DNA from: Diospyros lotus
Taxonomy: Eukaryota > Streptophyta > Magnoliopsida > Ericales > Ebenaceae
Assembly: GCF_014633365.1 (NCBI RefSeq)
Contig: NC_068339.1
Span: 33,799,316 to 33,863,315 of the forward strand
DNA: 64,000 nt
Direction: 5' to 3'
Shown: one piece after another, positions 22,420 through 34,400 of the stretch
How positions within the stretch are numbered: the first letter of the stretch is position 1
Layout of the letters: each line of letters opens with the position of its first letter
Notes under the pieces: model-generated
Databases searched by the model: none
What the model was told of the DNA's origin: nothing
What the model saw: only the letters and a program-made list of their open reading frames with translations
Translations under genes and position numbers: made by a program

Positions 22420-25400
22420 ATGGCGGCTTCAATCGGAACTGGTAACTTAGAAGCCTTCCGCCGCCTGAAATCGGCGGAGCCACTGCTCTACCTCTCGCCA
22501 AACCCCGAGCTTTCCCACGCCGCCCGCACGGCTTCCCAGCACGTATACTCCTCCATCAAGCCCTTCACCCCCAAATTGCCCCTCGATCACCTTCTCGTCG
22601 ACGGCTTCGACGCCGAACAGATTTGGGAGCAAATCGACCTCCAGTTCCACCCGATAGTTTCCAGCCTCCGCCGCGAGCTGAAGAAGTTCGAGAAGAATCC
22701 TGAAGAAATTTTGAAGCCTTTTGGTATGGAGAAAGAGGAGGAGGAGGAGGATTTAGAGAGAGTAAGTGAGGATTTCGACGGATTGGAGTCGGCGGGAGTG
22801 GAAGACGAAGACTTGGGGTTTGATGATGAGGATGAGGAAGAGGAAGAGGAAGAGGATGAAGAGATTGATGGTGATGAGAAAGGGGAGGAGGGCGTTGGGG
22901 AGGAAGATGATGGCTATGAGGACGGTGTTGGCGGAGTTGAAGACAAGTTTTTGAAGATAAAGGAATTAGAGGAATATTTGGAGGATGACGAAGCGAGAGA
23001 ATATGGAATGGAGAAGAGGAAGAGAAGGAATGATAGTAATAAGGTGCCACTTGGGGACGAAGAAGATGGCGAAGAAGACGATGAGGACGAGGATGAAGAA
23101 GGCGATGGTGAAGACAATGACGTAAGAACTTTTTGCTCTTTGAGGCATGCATATTGGATTTTCTATTCATGATCTCCAGTCAATTATGCTGTGAACTTTG
23201 CCCAACAATTTAACGACTGGGAACGCATACTGCTTATCGGATTAATTATTTAACTAGGTGGCAGTTTTGGGTATTATTTGTTACTTTTTTCTGATATGTA
23301 CTTTACGTCTGTAGCTTGATATTTTTGGCGATGAGATGGATGATGAGGAAGAAGGGGAAGATGAGATGGAACATGCGAGGTACAACTTCTTTATCCCATC
23401 CTGAATTAATTTTTCTGATTGATTTGTCTGTGATCGTCAAAAAGTAGGTCATTTATGTGCTCCAATAAGCTACGCTTAATGTATGGTCTGTTACAGTTGT
23501 CTTAGGGACTGAAGTGTCTTATGTGGCAAGAACCTACAAAACTCTATAGAGATCTCAGTTGACAGGTACTAGATACTTTGAATTCTAGAGATGGCAATGT
23601 CAGTAGGGAAATACAATTTCTTATGAATCAATAGGGGAGCACAATTACCATTTCTTAAGATGTGTCTTATTAATATCAAGATTGATCTACTTATTTTTGG
23701 TGCAAGAATATCTATTTGATTACCATCTAATGGATTGGCTTAGAGAGCATGGCCGTTGATGGTGATATTGATGTTTTCACAAATATAAGATGGTGATTAG
23801 GAGATTTGCTTTGATTAAGCCTTAAACTGGTTGGATAGGCACTGTCTCTGTATTGCGGCCATTGCCAGCTTTCACAAGAAAGAAGTGGTTTTGGTTTGGG
23901 AGGTTTCAGCAGAAAGGTACAAGATGGAATCCACAGTTCTTTTTTGCTAATTAAAAAGGTTCAAGATGGAATCTTTATGTAGTGATAACGTATTAATTCC
24001 TAATTTGTTGTTCAATAGTAGTTGTCATATAGTGGCAGTGACGTCAGGTTTATCACTCACAGATGCATTAGTTGTAATAAAAATGCTTGTGTTAGCTTCT
24101 TGTCTCAGGGTTGTTTGGAGTCAATACTAGTGTTACGGTAGTTGTGGCAATGATGTGAATAGTGTCTTAATATTGGTGATGCTGGAGGTGATAATATAGA
24201 CATTTGACCACTTGCAAACTCTATGTATGTTGTAATGTTTTATGCTTATGGTACCCCCTTTTCCTGACCAGTATCTTGAGTGACATTACATAAGTTATGT
24301 ATGGTCAAGATATTTTTGTAGATATCATGATGCTTAGCTCACTCATCCATTCCTTCTATGTTCTACTTTTTCTTCCTTAAACTGTTTGGTCTTTGGTTTA
24401 TTTTGTTTGGGAATTTTATGCAATCAAGTTTATTGGGAGCCCACAAGATAGCAAACAAAGTAGTTAGATTATTGAAGTTAGAGATTTATGATTGGGTGTC
24501 TTTGGTTTTATCTTTATGTATTACCATCTCATTAAGACTTTTAATAGATTACTGGCATCATTTTAGCGGTATTAGATTACTATAACAAGTAGAATTTGTT
24601 TTTAGAAAAGTTTTGGATGTTTGGAGTTTTATGAAGCTTTCCTTAAATAAGGATTCTTGACATAAAAGAAAAGAATGGGTTTGAAAATTGCTGTTCCTCC
24701 TCTGCTTCCCCAAGTAGGATTAGTTTTTATAAGGGTTTTAGTTTTTGGAGTCTTTATCAACTTCAATCCTATAAATATGGCTTACTCATGTAAAACAAAA
24801 GAATGTGTTTGTAAATGGACAAACAGTTTTAGTATTTGGAACTTGATTGCTTCCTTTATTCTCCTCTCCTTCTCTCCTCTCTGTTATACATTTTTGTTTC
24901 AGTATTGTCGCCCACTTTTTTTTCTGCAATTGTTGTCCTTTATATGTTATTCCTTTTGTTCTTCTCTTTCTTTATATATCATCTGCTCAGCTCTTTGCTT
25001 TTCCTTCCTCTTGTTTGCCTCTTTCCTCATATCTTTTGTATGTCTCTTCTCTATTTCCCCGCTGCATCTTCTTTTCCATAGCTGTTGGAATTAAACTGAC
25101 AGCCTCTCTATTTCTTCCTCCTATGCTCTGCTGCTACAGGGTGTCCTGTTTCATTCAAACGCTGTGATTTTTCAAGCTATGTTAGGATTAATGTCCAACT
25201 AGTTGTGTTAGAATAATCATGTTTGTTGAAGTTAATTTATGGTTACAAAGAGCTTTCCTATTGCCATTAGAATGTGGACAATTTTCAGCGAAAAAGCTGT
25301 TACTATTATATTTCATTAGATTATAAGCCACTGCATGCATCTGTTTACTTGCGGGTTTGACTAAATGTAGTTCAACGATAGATCATAGCATATTGTTGGT

Positions 25401-28400
25401 AATGAGAAGCTTGTTTTTTTTCCCTGTTGTATTGAGGGTTGAAGAATTTTATGGGTGGAGTAGAGCTGCCTAGCAATGTTTGTTTCATGTTTAATCTTCA
25501 GTTTTGGAGGCAAGTTTGCCTAAAAATGAATTTGGCTGAAGACTTAGGTGATCCCTAGCTGCTGCTGCTGCATGTACAGAGACTTTGTCACTTTCTGATC
25601 TAAATTGTGATACTTGTAAGCACAGATGCATGCTGCTGCTTCTCATCTGTTTCGGCTGGATTGGGCATATTGAGCAATGGATCTTCACAGATTGTTAGCA
25701 ATAATCCTAATTCTGTTACGTGAAAACTATTTATAACACAAAATTGTATGCATGTGTTATGTACCTAGGAGTATAGGAGGGTCAATGCTGTAATAGGAAT
25801 ATAATAAAGGGGGTAATCTTGTAATATGATTATAATAACTGTTAGGATATATTGTTAGCAAGTGGTTAGGCTGTTAGAAGGCAATGATGCCTATATTAGG
25901 CTGTTGTTAGGAGTTTGTTGGTATGCTTGAATTGAATGAATGAAATCTGATTTTCTCTCTTAAAACTCTCTCCAATCTACCCCAAGTTCTCCCCCTTTCT
26001 CTCAATATCTCGCTCTCCTTCTTCTGATTTTCCCCCTCCTATAATTCTGATTTCTTCTCCCAATTCCTATCACAACCCTAGGGTTGTGACAATTGGTATC
26101 AGAGCAGTCAATCCTTGGCTGTGATTTCAATCAATTCTAGGTTGTGACTTTAGCAATTCTTATCCGAAACTCAAAGGTAGGCGAGCTAGGCTAATTTTCA
26201 GCAGTCCGCGTTCAAATTTGCAATCAAAACAAGAAGCATTGTTGCAGTCGAGCAAGGAAGGAGAAGTAGAGCCGTGATTGCGACTTCGATTCAAGTGAAT
26301 TCCAGAGTTCCAATTAATTCCAGTAAGTGGTTCCGGTGATTTTCGGCAAAGGATCTGGAAGTTTTGTTATCAGTGTGTAAGATCCAGATTGTTATTAAGG
26401 TGTGCGATTGAGGCTAGTCCAGATTCTTGAACGATTGATGATCAATGGCAATTGCGATCATAGGCGAACAATTGGCCGACTTAGAGTGTTGGACGGTGAT
26501 TGGGTGTGGAATCAGGACTCAGCGGAATTGAAGATGTTTACGAACGGCAGCGAATTTTAATAAGTCTTGCTCGGAATTGGCGTGCGAAGGAGAGGCCGAC
26601 GGTGATACCAAGTTGAATTTGAAGTCCAAATCAGAGTAGCGCAGCAGGTATGGGAAGCTGAGGTACAAGCTATCACGGCTTGTGGTCTGGAAGAGTTGTT
26701 CGACTTTTCTTGGAAGCGAGCAGAAGGTTGACGCTCAACCGCGAATTGCAGTAAGTTTGTTCAAAGTGGATGGGCGAAGCAATTTCGACAGATTTGGGAG
26801 CCAATTCATAGATTACTGCAACCATCGATTCTCAATTCTAGAGAATTCTGTTGGTTGCATCACAATTGATCAAAGGAGACGAACAACCCGGGTGATTCTG
26901 AATCAGAAGGTGTCATAGAGCGGGCGATTTGTAAGGGGTTGAGCTGAGCCAATTATATCACAAGAAGTTGCAAAGTCCAGCGATTGTGGCGGCGAAACAA
27001 GCCTGGCTTTGGTGATACTGAATTTCTGATAACCTCTCATTTGAATTTGAAGGTGAAAAGGAGCGAGTGAATCTCGCTGGCCAATCGGAAATGTGTTTCA
27101 GCGACTCCTAGAGCAATTCCTTAGCCTTCAGTTTATTCTTCTGGTGCAATTCCAACAATTCCAGAGAATTAGGCATTGGAGACAAAGAAGCAACAAGGAA
27201 ATTTCTAGGTAAATCTCGGAATTGATTCCGACGCAAGAGGAGGTGTGTTTCGGCTGATAATTAAAGGTGACGTGGCCAAATTGGTTCTGATCTGTTTCTA
27301 AAGGGATCAAAGATTGTTCTCACAGCATCGACGGAACCAGCAAACTTCAACTGCTGCAGTCGTGATTCAGGTTTTTTTTTTTTCTGCCATGACGAGCAAA
27401 GCCTGCATGAGACCATGGGAGCCTAACTAGCAGCAGCAGGATGCTGCATTTTCAGCTGGAGGTAGACATCAAGGGAAGTTTGGCCAGGAGCCTTATGCAT
27501 GGGAAAAGAAGTTGGAGAAGGGGATCAGCCAACCAGACAAGGTAACAAGAAGTGTGGTACATGAATCGAGCAAGGAATTCGGCCAAATGCTACATGAACA
27601 ATTGCAGGAGTTTGCAATGATACTTACTAAGAAGTATCATTATAGCTTCCCTGCAGAATTCTTTGAGGATTATCATGGGAGTTTTAACAAAGAGGATTTC
27701 CTTAACATAGAGCAGCTGAAGGAGTACAACTACAAGTTTCCAGCAGAATTCTTCGACAAACCAAGAAGGAATGTTGCAGATGATCATTTTGAAAATTCTA
27801 ACCAGAAAAGGATGGATTTCGACAACCATTCAGCAGAAGTGAATCCCAGTAAGCTAAAAGAAGAAGATGTTGCTAATGTGGAGGAGAAAAATGTTGAGAG
27901 TGAGCTTCAGAAAAATTCTGATGAACGAGACGAAGATGTGGCAAAATTACCGACAGGGGCAGATGGTTTAATTGTTGGGGAACCTTAATACAATGATAGG
28001 AATTACAGCATTGAGGCATCAAAGCCTGGTTATCATGACTCTGTTGGACCTCCTTCCTTATCTTGTTAGAAGCTTGGTGTGAAAATGGATGGAAGAATAG
28101 GAATAGAAGACAAAAATTCAGTTGCTTCATTAGCCCTAGAGAAATCGAGGTCAATGGAATCCCAGATAGTGAAGTTCTTTAAACTTTCTAATCCAGGTAG
28201 CCATCTTATTGGTGCTGCAACATCTCACTATGAGGAAGAGGAACCTTTTGAATCCCTTGAGGGAATTGAGGCACAAACTATTGAAAAACCTTCCCCTAAT
28301 GGCAATGACTTACTGTCGGGGGTGACTGATGGGGTTGACTATGTGCCCCAATCCAAGGCTGGAGATGATACTAAAGATTTGGATTTTTTTGACAGTATTG

Positions 28401-31400
28401 GAGAATTAGACTTGAGAAAAGATAGCTTCCCTTATTGTCATTTTGGAGGATCTATTAGTTTGATTTATGGAGAACATCCTCATGGGGAACAACCATCTCA
28501 AACTCTATTCATAAGAAACATAGACAACAATGTTGAGGACTCTAAGCTTCGATCTGCTATTCAAGCACTCAGATTTGAATCTAAAGCCATTGAGGTCAAT
28601 TTGGTTGCCCCTATTGAAGTGTTGGTCCAAGTTATGATGGTGACGATTCTTGGAATCCTAAGAACAAAGAAGAAGAAGCCTAGAAGGAGAAAGAGGGAAA
28701 AAGAGATTGAACAGAAAATGAAGGTAGGAGTGGGATGAAGAAAGAACAGCTCAATGATAATAATTTTCTTAGGGACAAGAAACATTTTAAGGTGGGGGGA
28801 ATTGTCATGTATCTAGGAGTATAGGAGGGCCAATGCTGTAATAGGAATATAATAAAGGGGGTAATCTTGTAATAGGTTTATAATAACTGTTAGGATATAT
28901 TGTTAGCAAGTGGTTAGGCTGTTAGAAGACAATGACGCCTATATTAGGCTGTTGTTAGGAGTTTGTTGGTATGCTTGAATTGAATGAATGAAATATGATT
29001 TTCTCTCTTAAGACTCTCGCCAATCTCCCTCAAGTTCTCCCCCTTTCTCTCAATATCTCTCTCTCCTTCTACTGATTTTCCCCCTCCTATAATTCTAATT
29101 TCTTCTCCCAATTCCTATCACAACCCTAGGGTTGTGACAGCATGCTCACTCAGCCCTAGACCTAAAGTTGTCAAAGCTCGCAAGGCACATTGACATGCAA
29201 AGAGTGCTTGGGGTCTAGGTGCAAGGTGAAGTGCAGGCTTCAATCACATGAGGCATACATTTATTTCAAATGCTTATGGAATACTACACCGTTATTTTCA
29301 ATGTATACCTATAAATAAGTAATAAAAAAATTATAAAATTATGAATAAGTAACCAACTCTACACTACAATTGGTAGTATTTCAAAATAGAGGTAGAGTTG
29401 TAGAATTAAAAAAAAGTAGAAGCGTAGAATCAGGATAGAAGCAGAGTAACATAGAAGTAATTAACTGAAAAATGCAACTGAAAAGAAGTAGAAGTTACAT
29501 AGTGTGAGATTTATATGTATGTCATGCTTATGTCATGGCTTATGTCATGACCTATTTAGTATTAGTATATATAGGTGTACAATCTCTTTGTTTGTTAAGG
29601 AATTTATTTTCTCCAACTAGGGTTTCTCTCTACCAAGTTCTCTAATTCAACATGGTATCAGAGCCACCATACAAACCCTAGTTGTCTCCTCCACCTCTAG
29701 TGACATCTCCCGAGGCATCTTCCATTCCACCGGTTGTGCCATCTCTCATGTCACCAGCCATAGCTACAGCCATTGCCACCACCAACCATAGTCATCGCCT
29801 CCAGCTACTGTCATTTGCCGTCTCACGTCACCCTCTTTGGCCACTAGATCTGCAGTTGCTACCGCTCACCGTCACTTGCGTCTGCAACTTTCGTCGTTAC
29901 CACGTACTTCCGCATCTTCCGCTACTACTATTGTCGTCGCCTTCTTAGATCTCAACCGTTGTCGTCACTGGATCTTCTTCCTCTTCTTCTTCTTGATCGT
30001 TTGTCTTCTTCTTGGTTGACAACCTCAAATAAGCCTTTCATCTACGTTGGCCATCGTGCTCAGGTCATCTTTGTCGTCCGATCGCCTCTGCCTTCTCAAT
30101 CGACAGCCCTAGCTCACCTAGATCTGGTGGCTCCCAACCTCAGATCTACCGTCGCCTACAGTTTGCGAACCCAAATCTGCCTATTGTTGTCGCAGTCGTC
30201 GAGCTGCAACCTTTAGATCCTGCCATCATCGCTTAGATCCAACTGTGCCTTACCTAGATTCAGCCGCCATCGCATAGCTGCCACTGCTTCTCCACATCAC
30301 CAGTGTTTGTTGCCAGCTCCATTGTCGTCTTCTTTCGGCCCTTGCTGTGGCTTTTGCTCACTATCGTCGCCTTCTCTTCCACCGTCGACGATCGCGAGCT
30401 GCCGTTGAGTTGCCTAGGTAACTGTTGTCGTCGTCAATCTATCATTTCAGATCTCGTTGGATCTGCCCCTCTAGTCTCTCACCGGATCTGCATCATCATT
30501 ATCTCGTTGTTCTCTCGCGGTCTCTCGCTGGATCTGCATCATCATTATCTCGCCGTTCTCTCGCGGTCTCTCACTGGATTTGCCTCATCATTATCTTGTG
30601 ATCTCTCGTCGAATCTGCCTCATCGGTTGTTGTCTCTCTAGCCATCATTTCTCAAATTCGGCCGTCAATCACTCAGATTCGGCCATTGTTCTTCAGATCC
30701 GGTCGTCAGTCTTTAGATCTGGTCGCTCCCGTCCAGATCCCTGTTGTTCCCGTCCAGATCTTGCGGTTGCTTATCAGATATCGTGGTTGGTTTCTCATAT
30801 CTCGTTTCTTTTCAGTGCGGCTCTCAAATCGGTGTGCCTTTAGATCTTGCGCCTGTTTCTCCTTCCAGCGCATTTCTCAGATCTCGTAGCCTCTTCTTTG
30901 GATCTTGTGCATCGCACGGATCTTGTGTCGCCGCTGCATTGCCGATCTGCCATCATCGTCGTCGTCGCTACGATCTGCCTCCAGTCATCACCTCCACAGC
31001 CTCCAATCATTGGCTGCCTCTATTACTCGTTTGTGGCTAACCCAAAACGGTTGTCATCTACAACAATATCTCCACGCACCCTCAAATAAATTACATTTTT
31101 AATAAGTTTGGAATATATATATTATATGTTCTAACTTGAGGGGGAGTGTGAGATTTATGCTTATGTCATGACCTATTTAGTATTAGTATATATAGGTGTG
31201 CAATCTCTTTGTTTGTTTAGGAATTTGTTTCCTCCAACTAGGGTTTCTCTCTACCAAGTTCTCAGATTCAACACATAGAAGTAAAACAAAAAAATAATAA
31301 TTGAAAAGAAAATAAAAAATTTCAGAATACACAACATAGTTGGTAGTCACTATAGAATCAATGCAGAAGTAGAAGTAGCATTGAAATAATATATTGTGAA

Positions 31401-34400
31401 AAGAAACTGAAGACAACAGCAAGGCAGTCTGTTGGTTAGTTTTGTGTTCCAGTTCGTTTACGGTTCATTTTCGGTTCGGTTAGTATGGTTTAGGCTTCGG
31501 TTTGTTCGGTTTCGGTTAGTTCGGTTAGTTAGGGTGGGTGGGTCGGTTCGGTTCGGTTAATTGGGGTGGGTCGGTCGGTTCGGTTCGGTTAATTGGGGTG
31601 GGTCGGTCGGTTCGGTTCGGTTAATTGGGGTGGGTCGGGTCGGTTCGATTATAACCGATTGCACACCCCTAGAGAAGACTAGTGGATGGTTGCATTACAT
31701 TGCTAAAATATTTAGTGGAAAACAAACAAAATTGCGAACATCCATATAATGATCACTGGAAGATGCCTGCCTGGCTCTGGTGACACTGGAGTTGAAAATA
31801 GGTTGCTGGAGGCAGGCTTCACGTGCAGACATTCTCGACTTCTATGCCCATGCATGTTTCTCATGCGCCAACAGCTGTTGGCGGGCCTCTGCCCATCACC
31901 AACAAACTCGTCAGTCCCCGATCTACTAGAATATACCTTCATATCAACAAGAAACATTTTCTTTGATGACAAATCTAGCTAAAATCTTTGGGAAAACAAA
32001 AAATCAAAAATAAAAAAACCCTCAGCCTGCATTTCATGCTCCTAGCCAATGCTTCAAACATAGGGCTGTGCCTTGGCAGCTAAAAGGTGCACAGGCCAGC
32101 GGCTCTGAGCACCTCACCCTTATACGCACCTTTGACAACTATGCCTAAAGCACTGGTTAATTTGGGCCGGGCTTCAAACCTCCCAATCAATATCAGTTGA
32201 GGGAACTGTTATTAAAGGAAGAAGTTGACAGAATGAAAGAGTTACTGAATAAGCATGAAGAAAAGTGGGCACAAAATGAGTGCTTCATTATGACAGATGC
32301 TTGGACAGACAAAAAAAGGAGCATCATGAACCTATGTGTTAATTCTAGCATGGGTATTTCTTTTCTTTAAAAGAATCATCAGAGGAAGCACATACAAGTG
32401 AACTCATCTTTTAAGTATATGGACAAGTGCATTGAGCAAGTTGGGCTACAAAATGTTGTCCAAGTAGTAACTGACAATGCTGCCAAGGGAGCGGCAAAAT
32501 TATTGAAGTTGAAGAGGCCAAATATCTTTTGGACATCATGTGCTACTCACACCATCAATTTGATGTTTGAAAGTATTGGAAAAAAGTTGAGGCATAAGAA
32601 AGTCATTGATCAGGCCAAGAGTTTGACAATCTTCATTTATGCACACCATAAGACCTTGTCATTGATGAGGTCATTTATAAAGAAGAGGGATATAGTGAGA
32701 CCGGGAGTCACTAAATTTGCTTCTTCTTTCCTTACTTTGCAAAGTTTGATGGAGAAAAAGGCTCAATTTAGGACAATGTTTACCAGCTTTGAATGGGAAG
32801 AGTGTAAATGGTCAAAGACTGTTAGAGGGAAAACAGCCTGTGCTACTGTGATGAGCACTGCTTTCTGGAATGGTGTAACTTTATGCCTTAAGGTTTTTGC
32901 ACCTTTGGTGAAGGTGCTTCAAATTGTTGATGCAGATAGAAAGCCTTCTATGGGCTTTTTATATGGAAAGACAAAGCAGGCAAATGAAGATATTAAGGAG
33001 GCCCAAAATAATATTGAGAAGAACTATCAGCATGTTATAGAGATTATTGAACCAAGGATGAAAGATAGGCTGGATAGTCCATTGCATTTGACGGCTTACA
33101 TTTTGAATCCCTACTATCTTTTCAAGAATAAGAATATACATCTTGATAATGAAGTGATGGATGGGCTTTTTAATTGTGTGGAGATGTTTTATCATGGTGA
33201 TGATCATTGTGAATTGCAAGGTCATGTTATAAATGTTGAGTTGCCAAAGTATACTCGTAAAGAGGGAGCTTTGGGAAAAGTGTGGGCAGCTTGTGTGCAA
33301 AAAATGATAACAATTATAATCCAGGTATAAAATTTCTTTAATCCTTTTCTTAGTTCCTATTGTGTATTAGTGTATAAATTTGTTTATTTTATACTTGTTA
33401 ACCTATGTAGTTACATGGTGGATGACTTATATAAATCAAACTCCAAACTTACAACAAATGGCAACAAGGATCCTCTCGTTAACTAGTAGTTCATTTGGTT
33501 GTGAAAGAAATTGGAGCACTTTTGAAGGGGTTGGTGTATATTTTAAAATGTTTTTAATATTTTAATTTCATTATCCCTATTAAAGTATGAACTATATTTC
33601 TTTAATATCAATTAGTTATCTATTATTTAAATTGAGATTGCTTTTATTTTATTTATGTAGATACATACGAAGAAAAGAAATAGACTGGATGTGCATCAAT
33701 TGAACAATCTTATCCATGTCCAATTTAATGTGAGACTGATGAACAAGCAAAAAAAGGAGAAGGAATGTTGATGTGCTATTTGCTAGTGATGCTAGTAATG
33801 CACAAGGATGGATTGTTGATGGAGGAGATGATGAAGAAGTTGAGCCTGGTACGGGGCTTACTTGGGAAGTGGTTGGTAAGCATCCGGAGCATACAAGATG
33901 CTTTTAAGATGAGAGAGTTTCATGAAAATAATTTTCAATCAGAAGAAGAAGATGAGTAAGAAATCAATGAATTTGATTTTGAGTCTGATGAAGATCGTGT
34001 GCTAGAAGAATATGGAGAGGAAGAAGTTCAATTAGATAGTTGTTAGTTAAATTGTTCAGATATGGTTTATATTGCATTATTGTTGCTTTTTCCTTTTTGA
34101 ACCCAGAATTGATCTACGACAATTTGTTTTCTCAAGCTTAATTCCATTATTTCACTACTTGTTCTAGCTTTGATTTACTTGAAAATAACATCAAATTACA
34201 TTAAAATGTTAAAAAAAAAAACAATAGTTTTCCTAAGCGTCGCCTAGGCCCCGCCTAGGTGCCCTAGGCATTAGGCCCAGTCAGGCGCCCAAGTAGCTCC
34301 TAGCCCATTTTAGAACACTGTCTTGGAGTAAGTTTGCTGCAGATTTTCTCATATTTCCTTTGCAGTGATAAGGAACATCAAATTTTTACTAATCTCTGGT

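Larger units (their letters stand above)
25755..29139 (+). mobile_element. Non-autonomous LTR retrotransposon with captured gene sequence
   Basis: Two 337-bp LTRs (25755-26091 and 28803-29139) start TGT and end ggttgtgaCA and are about 95 percent alike by eye. The 5-bp target duplication gcatg is perfect (25750-25754, 29140-29144). A primer site tggtatcagagc follows LTR 1 (after aat) and a polypurine tract aaggtgggggga precedes LTR 2. The 2.7-kb interior has no recognisable protease, integrase, reverse transcriptase or RNase H, so mobilisation would depend on proteins from another element. It carries a long non-coding leader (26092-27400) and two open frames, the second containing a piece of a Mei2-like gene. 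It sits in sense orientation in MPP10 intron 2. Confidence 0.9.
29168..32142. mobile_element. Older hAT-like element, interrupted by a short-LTR element
   Basis: Inverted ends TTGTCAAAG (29168) and CTTTGACAACTAT (ending 32142) are flanked by 8-bp near-copies acctaaag (29160-29167) and gcctaaag (32143-32150). The ends carry the gcaaggcac / gtgcctt-type words often seen in hAT-derived repeats. The element is split by the LTR insertion at 29503-31273 and by a hAT fragment ending at 31671. No transposase seen. Confidence 0.45.

Noticed and set aside
22565..23170. 201-codon antisense frame over MPP10 exon 1
   Set aside because: It is the mirror of the acidic, GAN-rich coding repeats (Ser/Pro/His bias) and has no domain.
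24675..25167. Hydrophobic plus-strand frames resembling a membrane protein
   Set aside because: They lie in a T/C-rich part of MPP10 intron 2; composition explains the hydrophobicity.
28079..28738. The Mei2-like frame as an active host gene
   Set aside because: It is confined between the LTRs, truncated within RRM1 and lacks the C-terminal RRM3 that defines functional Mei2-like proteins.
29682..31102. Several overlapping plus-strand frames of 60-112 codons
   Set aside because: They lie in different frames within the GC-rich interior of the short-LTR element and share only Ser/Leu/Arg bias.
31749..31982. 77-codon frame inside the older hAT-like element
   Set aside because: No domain, no splice support, and open frames exist on both strands.
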